DNA of 6,550 nt, from contig JAJQJO010000218.1 in NCBI GenBank assembly GCA_021323495.1, positions 1-6,550 on the forward strand. Direction: 5' to 3'. Origin of the DNA: Cellvibrio sp. Its GTDB lineage: Bacteria > Pseudomonadota > Gammaproteobacteria > Pseudomonadales > Cellvibrionaceae. A program made the translations under genes and the position numbers. Below the pieces are notes generated by a model. The model was not told the origin of the DNA. It searched no databases and worked only from the letters and a program-made list of their open reading frames with translations. This document shows, in pieces, positions 1 through 5,856 of the stretch (its first letter is position 1; each line of letters begins with the position of its first letter).

Positions 1-687
1 GTTTCCAATGATATTTTCCATGCTGACCATGCACCTATGCGCACTGAAAATATCGTGATCACTGCACCCGATGGAAAAACCCTGGCAGTACAAAATGCTA
101 ACACCGGAAAATTTCGTAGCACCTTTGATGTACAGTTGCCACAAAAAGGCACTTACAAAATTGCCATGGCTTCCAGCGGCATAATGGCTACTTGGAAAAC
201 TGAAGAGGGCGAGCGCAAAATGTGGCCGGGGCGTGGTGAAAAGGCCAACCCTGCTGACTTTGACAAAATGGTTCCTAAAAAAGCGAAAGATCTGGAAGTG
301 TCCCAATTCTCCCGTCGCATGGAAACTTTTGTCACCTCCGGTTCGCCGACAGAATCAGTATTTAACGCCACTAAACAAGGTTTGGAATTAATTCCTGTTA
401 CCCACCCCAATGATTTATTTTCAGGTGAAGCAGCACAGTTTCAATTCCTGATGGACGGCAAACCTGTGGCCGATGTAAAAGTGACTGTAATTCCCGGTGG
501 TATGCGCTACCGCAGCGAGCAAGCTGCAATCGAATTGGTATCTGATAAAAAAGGTAATATTTCTGTTACCTGGCCGCAGGCAGGCATGTACTGGTTAAGT
601 GCCAGCTATCGCGACAACAAAGCAAAAAACCCTGCGACTGTTCGTTCCGGTAGTTATGCTGCAACATTTGAAGTATTGCCAGAGTAA
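1..687 (+). CDS. DUF4198 domain-containing periplasmic protein (5' partial)
   Basis: This is the C-terminal part of a DUF4198-family protein. The frame is open from base 1, so the Met codon at 37 is internal and the true start and any signal peptide lie upstream; 228 codons are visible. The line VSNDIFHADHAPMR at the left edge, then ITAPDGKT, and the later GLELIPVTHPNDLFSGE and GKPVADVKVTVIPGGMRYR segments are the pattern I associate with this family. It is followed by a beta-rich end (KGNISVTWPQAGMYWLSASYRD, with the chain closing at FEVLPE). Family members are exported, beta-sandwich-like proteins often found near TonB receptors and metal-transport genes; no enzymatic activity is established for them. 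It is probably periplasmic and may help in metal uptake (inference). The gene ends with TAA, no clear intrinsic terminator follows, and the next gene on the same strand starts 252 bases later, so the two may share a transcript. Confidence 0.85.
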   Translation, partial: VSNDIFHADHAPMRTENIVITAPDGKTLAVQNANTGKFRSTFDVQLPQKGTYKIAMASSGIMATWKTEEGERKMWPGRGEKANPADFDKMVPKKAKDLEVSQFSRRMETFVTSGSPTESVFNATKQGLELIPVTHPNDLFSGEAAQFQFLMDGKPVADVKVTVIPGGMRYRSEQAAIELVSDKKGNISVTWPQAGMYWLSASYRDNKAKNPATVRSGSYAATFEVLPE

Positions 688-752
688 AAAAGAACGAAAC
701 CGCGCTCTCAAATTACGGTAAAGGTGGGCTTCGGTATTTGCTCTGGGACCGT

Positions 753-772
753 GCACAGCATGGATGCTGTGC
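753..772 (+). repeat. Perfect 9-bp hairpin inside the structured element
   Basis: GCACAGCAT (753-761) is exactly complementary to ATGCTGTGC (764-772), separated by GG. In RNA the last pair would open to give an 8-bp stem with a four-base loop. No U-run follows, so it is not an intrinsic terminator. Confidence 0.85.
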
Positions 773-791
773 CCGAGCCTATATGGGTGTA

Positions 792-824
792 GTGCACATT
801 AAGCAAAACATGTTTTGCGTGCAC
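792..824 (+). repeat. Two-part palindrome inside the structured element
   Basis: The 16-base perfect palindrome GCAAAACATGTTTTGC (803-818) is enclosed by GTGCAC at 792-797 and 819-824, which pair with each other. The bases ATTAA (798-802) form a one-sided bulge. The result is a 12-14 bp bulged hairpin in RNA, or a possible cruciform in DNA. GTGCAC and the core are each self-complementary, so protein binding to duplex DNA is also conceivable. Confidence 0.8.
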
Positions 825-831
825 GAAACGA

Positions 832-847
832 CCGCAATTTATTGCGG
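832..847 (+). repeat. 7-bp hairpin inside the structured element
   Basis: CCGCAAT (832-838) is complementary to ATTGCGG (841-847) with two bases between; in RNA this is more likely a 6-bp stem with a TTTA loop. An alternative pairing, GACCG 830-834 with CGGTC 850-854, overlaps it. Confidence 0.75.
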
Positions 848-939
848 GCCGGTCCCGAAGGGGATTTACGGCGTGTTCCAGAGTAAATGCCGGAGCTCAC
901 CTCTTTCCAGGTACAAGTTTTTCTAACGAGCATATTGTC

Positions 940-2436
940 GTGCGCTATCTCGCCGCCAGCCTATTGATCTTATCCTACCTTCTTTTTTGCTGGCTCTGCT
1001 GGCGAAATTATCGACGTAAGCACCGCATTTCTACGTCGCAGAATATCAATTCCAGTGACTCTATTTTAATCGGCTATGCCAGCCAGACCGGCAATGCCGA
1101 GCGTATTGCCCGCAAGACCAAAGAGCAATTGACCCAAGCCGGTAAAATGGTACAGGTTTTTACACTTAACCAGATAACGCCTGCACACCTGACCCAGGCA
1201 TCCACCTTATTATTAATCGTCAGCACTTACGGTGAAGGCGAAGCGCCAGATAATGGCAATCGCTTTATCGCGCGTACACTGGCTGCGTTTGGCCAACAGG
1301 CATTGCAACATTTGCAAATAGGTTTGCTGGGCTTGGGTGATTCCAGCTATCAACATTTTTGTGGTTTTGCCCATCAATTACATAACGAACTCCATAACTG
1401 CGGCGCGCGCTTTTTAACGGATATTATTGAAGTCGATGGGCTCGATGAAAGTGCGTTGCGCCATTGGCAATATTATCTCGGACAAATTTCCGGCAGCACC
1501 CGTTTCAGCGATTGGAACCAGCCGGTTTATAGCGATTGGAAACTTATCCAACGTGAATGCTTGAACCCCGCAAGCCACGGTGCTCCGGCGTTTCTGCTCA
1601 AGTTGCAACCGGTACCTGCCGGAATTCCAGCAAACTACTGGCATGCGGGCGATATTGCCGAGATTGGCCCGGGCAATTCCCCGGCAGCCATCCAGCATTT
1701 TTTGGTGCGTCTCGGGCGAGTAACCATTCCCACGAACATATTGGCAACGCGCGATCTGGTTATGAGCGAGGAAAAATTATCCGCATTAAAAAACCTCGAT
1801 GATGCGGCATTAATCAGCGCGTTGCCGGAATTGCCACATCGCGAATACTCGATCGCTTCAGCTCCTGCCGAAGGATCGTTAGATTTACTCGTCAGGCAAG
1901 TGCGTATTAATGAACATCAGTTTGGTATAGGCTCAGGTTGGCTCACGGTACATGCTGCAATTAATAATCTTATTCGTTTGCGTATCCGCACCAACGCGCA
2001 CTTCCATTCACCGGCAACGGAGCGTCCGCTAATTCTCATCGGTAACGGTACCGGCATCGCCGGTTTGCGCGCGCATATTGTCAATCCATCGCGCGCGAAT
2101 GCCAAACATTGGCTGTTTTTTGGCGAGCGCAGCGCGTTTGCTGATGATTTTTTTCATGCAGACATACAGCACTGGCTACATACCGGATTGCTCACTCGCG
2201 TCGATAAAATTTTTTCGCGCGATGCTCAAATAGGCGCGCCCCGTTACGTGCAGGATTTACTCACTCCCAATGCGTCGGAAATCCAGCGTTGGGTTGCCGA
2301 AGGCGCTGCCATTTATGTGTGTGGCAGCCTTAAGGGCATGGCGCAAGCGGTTGATGAAACGCTTGCGCAAATCCTCGGCGCTAACCAGCTTGAAATCCTG
2401 GCTGACGAACGGCGTTATTGCCGCGATGTTTATTAA
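940..2436 (+). CDS. Membrane-anchored diflavin reductase (CysJ-like, flavodoxin plus FAD/NADPH domains)
   Basis: The 498-residue protein probably moves electrons from NADPH via FAD to FMN and on to an unidentified acceptor. Residues about 3-22 form one hydrophobic segment followed by WRNYRRKH; the positive-inside rule puts the catalytic part in the cytoplasm. The flavodoxin domain (about 42-180) shows the FMN loops ASQTGNAE (47-54), STYGEGEAPDN (95-105) and GLGDSSYQHFC (131-141). The FNR-like part shows REYSIAS (301-307, the RxYS FAD motif), GIGSGWL (329-335), the NADPH loop IGNGTGIAGLR (367-377, where APFR is commoner), FFGER (393-397) and CGSLKGMA (461-468). The C-terminus RRYCRDVY resembles the CysJ ending, with Tyr498 expected to stack on FAD. 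It is about 100 residues shorter than E. coli CysJ despite its added anchor, implying a reduced connecting domain. No sulfite reductase hemoprotein gene is seen, so sulfite reduction is doubtful. The start is GTG at 940 with a weak GAG nine bases upstream; no better in-frame start precedes the membrane segment. Confidence 0.9.
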   Translation: MRYLAASLLILSYLLFCWLCWRNYRRKHRISTSQNINSSDSILIGYASQTGNAERIARKTKEQLTQAGKMVQVFTLNQITPAHLTQASTLLLIVSTYGEGEAPDNGNRFIARTLAAFGQQALQHLQIGLLGLGDSSYQHFCGFAHQLHNELHNCGARFLTDIIEVDGLDESALRHWQYYLGQISGSTRFSDWNQPVYSDWKLIQRECLNPASHGAPAFLLKLQPVPAGIPANYWHAGDIAEIGPGNSPAAIQHFLVRLGRVTIPTNILATRDLVMSEEKLSALKNLDDAALISALPELPHREYSIASAPAEGSLDLLVRQVRINEHQFGIGSGWLTVHAAINNLIRLRIRTNAHFHSPATERPLILIGNGTGIAGLRAHIVNPSRANAKHWLFFGERSAFADDFFHADIQHWLHTGLLTRVDKIFSRDAQIGAPRYVQDLLTPNASEIQRWVAEGAAIYVCGSLKGMAQAVDETLAQILGANQLEILADERRYCRDVY

Positions 2437-2506
2437 TAAAATTATAAAATTGTGCAATAACTGTTAATTACAACTGCTTTTCTCCAGCCTGTCCAACCTC
2501 TTGGGT

Positions 2507-2512
2507 TATACT
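2507..2512 (+). promoter_or_regulatory. Possible -10 box upstream of the efflux operon
   Basis: TATACT matches the sigma-70 -10 consensus at five of six positions. It lies in the 142-base gap before the macA-like gene and would start transcription near 2519, leaving a leader of about 60 bases. No good -35 box or extended -10 TG is visible at the expected distance, so the promoter would be weak or activator-dependent. I saw no hairpin plus U-run terminator between 2437 and 2578, so read-through from the flavoprotein gene is also possible. Confidence 0.35.
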
Positions 2513-2578
2513 CGCCGCCACTATTAGTGCATCGATTTGAATGGTGCTTTTACATGATTGGGTTGACGGTATAACTCT

Positions 2579-3904
2579 ATGAATCTGTCTGTTTTCAAAC
2601 ACGCTTTTTTTCATTCCCGACTCGGTCTGGTCGCATTGCTGGTTATCCTGGTATTGATTGTCAGCGCACTGTGGCGCAGTGTTTTCGCCGGTGATGAAGC
2701 CGATGTGGTCTATACAACAGAACCTGTGGTCCGTGGTGATATTGAAAACCTGGTCACTGCTACCGGAATATTGCAACCCCAGGATTATGTAGATGTGGGG
2801 GCGCAGGTATCCGGCCAGTTAAAAAAATTACATGTTGAAGTGGGGTCGGAAGTTAAAGCCGGAGATCTCCTGGCTGAAATAGATGCAACAGTCTATGCCG
2901 CCAAGGTTGATGCAACCCGCGCGCAATTGCGCAACCAGCAAGCACAATTATTGGAGCGCGAAGCACAATTACAATTGATGGACATTAATTACCGTCGCCA
3001 AAAAAATCTGATGCGCGAAGATGCGACGACTACCGAAGCACTTGAAACGGCCGATGCCAATTTAAAATCGGCACAAGCCCAACTCAAATCATTGCAGGCC
3101 CAAATCCAGCAAACCGAATCCACCTTGCGTGTTGAAGCTGCCAATCTCAATTATGCGCGTATCTATGCCCCCATTGATGGCACGGTAGTGTCCATCACTT
3201 CGCGTCAGGGGCAGACGCTCAATACTAACCAGATGGCACCGACAATTATGCGTATCGCCGACTTGTCGAGCATGACGGTACAAACCCAGGTGTCGGAAGC
3301 TGACATCGGCAAATTGCGCAAGGGTATGCCGGTGTATTTTACCACCCTGGGTAGCCAGGGACGCCGCTGGTACAGCACTATAAGTCGCATCCAACCCACG
3401 CCGGAAATTCTGAATAACGTCATTTTGTACAACGCGTTATTTGATGTACCCAATGAAAACCGTGTACTGATGACGCAAATGAGTACGCAGGTGTTTTTTA
3501 TTGAATCCCAAGCGAAAGATGTGTTGTTGGTGCCTATGTCGGCAGTGAGTGTTGCGCCGCCGCGAGGCGGACTGACATCAGTAGAACGTACGGCTGCTCC
3601 CCAGCCAACTGAAGAACAAAAAGTCGGGTGGAAAACGCGTCGCGATGAAATGAAAAGCCATGATGAAATGAAAGAAGGCGCTGATAAATTTGCACATCGT
3701 CCGCGCCCTGCCATCGTGAAAGTGATGGATGAAGATGGCGATATCGAAGAACGCAAAGTATTGGTTGGTGTAACTAACCGGGTACAAGCGCAAATTGTAG
3801 AAGGTTTGAAAGAAGGTGAAAAAGTTGTCAGTGGTAGCACTAAACCTAATCAGGTAAAAGTAGCACCTGGCGGCTTCGGTGGCCCCGGCATGGGGCGCCG
3901 TTAA
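2579..3904 (+). CDS. macA: MacA-like periplasmic adaptor subunit of tripartite efflux pump
   Basis: The 441-residue membrane-fusion protein should link the inner-membrane ABC transporter encoded next to an outer-membrane channel. After a cytoplasmic start, residues about 17-31 form a single membrane anchor. The first lipoyl half is about 68-102 (VDVGAQVSGQLKKLHVEVGS). An Ala/Gln/Leu/Glu-rich coiled-coil hairpin runs about 105-190, and the second lipoyl half is about 192-226 (YAPIDGTVVSITSRQGQTLN). The beta-barrel follows to about 310 (QVSEADIGKLRKGMPVYF, QPTPEILNNVILYNALFDVP) and a membrane-proximal domain closes the chain. These segments closely follow E. coli MacA, which is 371 residues. 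The extra length is mainly a charged insert at about 327-375 and a Gly-rich tail ending GGFGGPGMGRR. ATG 2579 is chosen because nearby upstream ATGs are out of frame and an in-frame TTG at 2558 is followed by a stop; its ribosome site is poor (ACGG at 2566-2569). The stop overlaps the next start by one base. The symbol reflects family, not proven substrate. Confidence 0.92.
   Translation: MNLSVFKHAFFHSRLGLVALLVILVLIVSALWRSVFAGDEADVVYTTEPVVRGDIENLVTATGILQPQDYVDVGAQVSGQLKKLHVEVGSEVKAGDLLAEIDATVYAAKVDATRAQLRNQQAQLLEREAQLQLMDINYRRQKNLMREDATTTEALETADANLKSAQAQLKSLQAQIQQTESTLRVEAANLNYARIYAPIDGTVVSITSRQGQTLNTNQMAPTIMRIADLSSMTVQTQVSEADIGKLRKGMPVYFTTLGSQGRRWYSTISRIQPTPEILNNVILYNALFDVPNENRVLMTQMSTQVFFIESQAKDVLLVPMSAVSVAPPRGGLTSVERTAAPQPTEEQKVGWKTRRDEMKSHDEMKEGADKFAHRPRPAIVKVMDEDGDIEERKVLVGVTNRVQAQIVEGLKEGEKVVSGSTKPNQVKVAPGGFGGPGMGRR
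3644..3673 (+). repeat. 12-bp direct repeat within the macA insert
   Basis: GATGAAATGAAA occurs exactly at 3644-3655 and again at 3662-3673, an 18-base period. It encodes DEMKSH followed by DEMKEG in the charged insert of the adaptor protein. The period is a multiple of three, so copies can be gained or lost without breaking the frame. Confidence 0.8.
3882..3896 (+). promoter_or_regulatory. Hairpin covering the putative macB ribosome binding site
   Basis: GCCCC (3882-3886) pairs with GGGGC (3892-3896) across the loop GGCAT, and CGG 3877-3879 can add pairs with CCG 3898-3900. The best Shine-Dalgarno-like run before macB, GGGG at 3892-3895, is eight bases from its ATG and lies in the 3' arm. 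Ribosomes finishing macA would open it. Together with the TAATG junction this suggests translational coupling that keeps the two subunits in step (inference). Confidence 0.4.
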
Positions 3905-5850
3905 TGACTGGCTCATCGACAAATCATCAACCCCTGATCAAATTATGCGGCGTTACCAAAACCTTTCGTAATGGCGAATTGGCTGTGCAAGTATTGCATG
4001 GCATTGATATAGAAATTTATCCCGGTGAATTTGTTGCCATTATGGGGCAATCGGGTTCAGGTAAATCCACACTGATGAATATTCTCGGTTGTTTGGATCG
4101 CGCAACGACCGGTGAGTATTTTTTTGCTGGAAAAAATGTGTCCGAACTGGATGCAGATGGCCTTGCACAATTGCGCCGCGAAGCCTTTGGGTTTGTATTC
4201 CAGAGCTACAACTTATTGGGTGGCTCAACCGCTTGTGAAAACGTGGAAATGCCTGCGACTTATTCGGGCTTATCACCCGAGGCGCGGCGCGCGCGCTCAA
4301 CCGAATTATTAAGTTCACTGGGTTTGCAGGAGCGGTTGCATCATCGCCCCAATCAATTATCGGGTGGACAACAGCAGCGGGTTTCCATCGCCCGTGCGTT
4401 GATGAACGGCGGACAAATAATTCTCGCTGACGAACCAACAGGCGCACTGGATAGCCACAGCGGTAAAGAAGTAATGCGCCTGCTGAAAGAATTATCGGAG
4501 CAGGGCCACACCATTATTTTAATCACCCATGATGCTGCCGTTGCACATCATGCCCAGCGTTTAATTGAGCTGCGCGATGGTGAAGTCATTGCCGACCCCG
4601 GTCCACAAAACTCGCCCAAGCCGCCCAGGGAAGAGCATTACCTGCGCGGCGAATCCAATCTGCGGACGGAATTGTTTGAGGCAATGAAAACCGCGTTTCG
4701 CTCACTGCACAGCAATGTATTTCGCACGATATTAACCTTGCTTGGCATTGTGATAGGTGTTGGTTCAGTTATTACTATGTTAGCAATTGGCGACGGCGCT
4801 AAAAAATCTGTTGTCGATAGCATCAGTGCAATGGGCAGTAATTTATTGCAAGTGCGTCCCGGTGGGCCAATGCAGCGTTTTCGTTGGGATGCAGTCACTC
4901 TGGTGCCGGAAGATGCCGAGGCGATTGCAGGTTTGCCACACGTAGCTGCTGCGCTACCCGAATTGAACGGCCAGTTTACCTTACGCTATGGCAATATTGA
5001 TCACGCCACTGAAGTCAATGCAACTGCGGCGAAATTTCCATTAGCACGCAAATGGGAAGTAGCACAGGGAACGTTTTTTACGGAAGAAGATGAAAAAAAT
5101 TACGCAACTGTTGTCGTGTTAGGCAAGTCCGTCGCGACAAAATTGTTTGCCGGAAAAAATCCTCTGGGTGAGTTTATCATCATCAACAATGTGCTGTTCC
5201 AGGTGATTGGTGTGATGAGTGAGCGGGGCGCTGACCCGGGCGGACAAGACCAGGATGATAAGGTGTTTGTGCCATTTAAGACGGGCAGCTTGCGGGTGAT
5301 TGGCCAGCGGTTTTTGCGTGCAGTGACTATCTCGGTTGATGAAGAAAGAAATATTGAAGAAGTACAAGCCCGGGTACATGCGCTTATGATGGAGCGCCAT
5401 GGTGCGGAGGATTTCCAGATTCGCAGCATGTCATCGCTGATTGAAATGGTTTCGGAAACGCAAAATACCATGACAATTTTGCTCGGTTCAATCGCCGCTA
5501 TTTCATTGTTGGTGGGCGGTATCGGCGTGATGAATATTATGTTGGTAAGCGTGACCGAGCGCACCCGCGAAATTGGTATCCGCATGGCAACGGGCGCGCG
5601 TACACGTAACATCATGCAGCAATTTTTAATTGAAGCGCTGGTAGTATCAGCCCTGGGTGGTCTAATCGGTGTGGTATTGGGTTTGGGCGCTGCTATGGTA
5701 ATTGCACATTTCGGAACACCGGTCGCCTATTCGTTAACTCCCGTTGTGATGGCTTTTAGTTGTGCTTTTTTAACCGGTTTGTTGTTTGGCTTTTTACCAG
5801 CACGCAAAGCAGCTCGCCTTGATCCTGTTACGGCACTGGCGGCGGAGTAA
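3904..5850 (+). CDS. macB: MacB-like ABC transporter (ATP-binding and permease in one chain)
   Basis: The 648-residue protein matches the usual length of MacB (E. coli, 648). The N-terminal nucleotide-binding domain (about 11-235) has Walker A GQSGSGKST (48-56), Q-loop Gln100, signature LSGGQQQR (152-159), Walker B IILADEP with catalytic Glu177, D-loop ALD (181-183) and switch His209, so it should hydrolyse ATP. A linker to about 260 leads to the permease. TM1 is about 274-296, a large periplasmic domain spans about 297-520, and TM2-TM4 are about 524-550, 575-601 and 611-633. TERTREIGIRMATGARTRNI (551-570), between TM2 and TM3, is the FtsX-type coupling region typical of MacB. Family members work as dimers that use ATP to pump substrates from the periplasm through MacA and an outer-membrane channel (a mechanotransmission model). 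Known cargoes include macrolides, enterotoxin, lipopeptides and, for PvdT, pyoverdine; the cargo here is unknown. Every catalytic motif is intact. It starts on the A of the macA stop (TAATG). Confidence 0.95.
   Translation: MTGSSTNHQPLIKLCGVTKTFRNGELAVQVLHGIDIEIYPGEFVAIMGQSGSGKSTLMNILGCLDRATTGEYFFAGKNVSELDADGLAQLRREAFGFVFQSYNLLGGSTACENVEMPATYSGLSPEARRARSTELLSSLGLQERLHHRPNQLSGGQQQRVSIARALMNGGQIILADEPTGALDSHSGKEVMRLLKELSEQGHTIILITHDAAVAHHAQRLIELRDGEVIADPGPQNSPKPPREEHYLRGESNLRTELFEAMKTAFRSLHSNVFRTILTLLGIVIGVGSVITMLAIGDGAKKSVVDSISAMGSNLLQVRPGGPMQRFRWDAVTLVPEDAEAIAGLPHVAAALPELNGQFTLRYGNIDHATEVNATAAKFPLARKWEVAQGTFFTEEDEKNYATVVVLGKSVATKLFAGKNPLGEFIIINNVLFQVIGVMSERGADPGGQDQDDKVFVPFKTGSLRVIGQRFLRAVTISVDEERNIEEVQARVHALMMERHGAEDFQIRSMSSLIEMVSETQNTMTILLGSIAAISLLVGGIGVMNIMLVSVTERTREIGIRMATGARTRNIMQQFLIEALVVSALGGLIGVVLGLGAAMVIAHFGTPVAYSLTPVVMAFSCAFLTGLLFGFLPARKAARLDPVTALAAE
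5844..5847 (+). promoter_or_regulatory. Ribosome binding site of the outer-membrane channel gene
   Basis: GGAG lies within the last codons of macB. It is three bases from ATG 5851 and nine bases from ATG 5857. The second spacing is near optimal, so 5857 is the preferred start, though 5851, directly after the macB stop, remains possible. Confidence 0.55.
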
Positions 5851-5856
5851 ATGTAT

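Larger units (their letters stand above)
722..902 (+). repeat. Structured inverted-repeat element (MITE/REP-like candidate)
   Basis: The left arm 722-749 pairs with the right arm 875-902 at all 28 positions: 23 Watson-Crick pairs and five G-U pairs (727/897, 731/893, 735/889, 740/884, 747/877), with no bulge. The 125 bases between the arms hold a 9-bp hairpin (753-772), a large palindrome (792-824), a 7-bp hairpin (832-847) and a small TCCC/GGGA hairpin (853-864). A competing stem, GGGACCG 745-751 with CGGTCCC 850-856, would close around the first three. The size (181 bases), terminal inverted repeats and lack of a convincing gene fit a small non-autonomous mobile element or a REP/BIME-like dispersed repeat. 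The GCATGGATGC core and the GAGCCTATATGGGTGTA and GGGGATTTACGGCGTG stretches resemble intergenic repeats I recall from marine and cellulolytic gammaproteobacteria; I cannot verify this. No clear target-site duplication flanks it. It fills most of the 252-base gap between the two genes of the left block. Confidence 0.75.

Noticed and set aside
688..720. Possible terminator after the DUF4198 gene
   Set aside because: Only weak AGAG/CTCT-type pairing is visible and no T-run follows, so a rho-independent terminator is not supported.
722..902. Integron attC site
   Set aside because: The size and fold were suggestive, but no paired RYYYAAC/GTTRRRY core sites occur at the ends, and there is no cassette-like arrangement.
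875..925. The long stem of the element plus the T-run at 918-922 as an intrinsic terminator
   Set aside because: The T-run begins 16 bases after the stem ends instead of directly after it, so it does not match the terminator pattern.
738..926. A 62-codon open frame through the intergenic gap, beginning at a TTG codon
   Set aside because: It lies almost wholly within the inverted-repeat element, has a poor start codon with no convincing ribosome site, and its low-complexity, Cys-rich product has no recognisable motif. It is most likely a chance frame across the repeat.
2563..2576. TTGACG near the macA start as a -35 box
   Set aside because: It lies 11 bases before the ATG, so a matching -10 would fall inside the gene and could not produce the macA message.
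3205..3840. A 211-codon open frame on the minus strand across the macA-like gene
   Set aside because: It is antisense to a clearly conserved MacA region, and its product (Ser/Thr/Pro-rich, no domain) looks like a reverse-strand shadow of a real gene.
4040..4447. A 135-codon minus-strand frame opposite the macB ATPase domain
   Set aside because: The + strand codes for Walker A, signature and Walker B motifs here; the antisense product has no features of a real protein.
5100..5615. A 171-codon open frame on the minus strand within the macB-like gene
   Set aside because: It is opposite the conserved periplasmic and TM2/coupling region of MacB, and the product shows no motif. It is a shadow frame.
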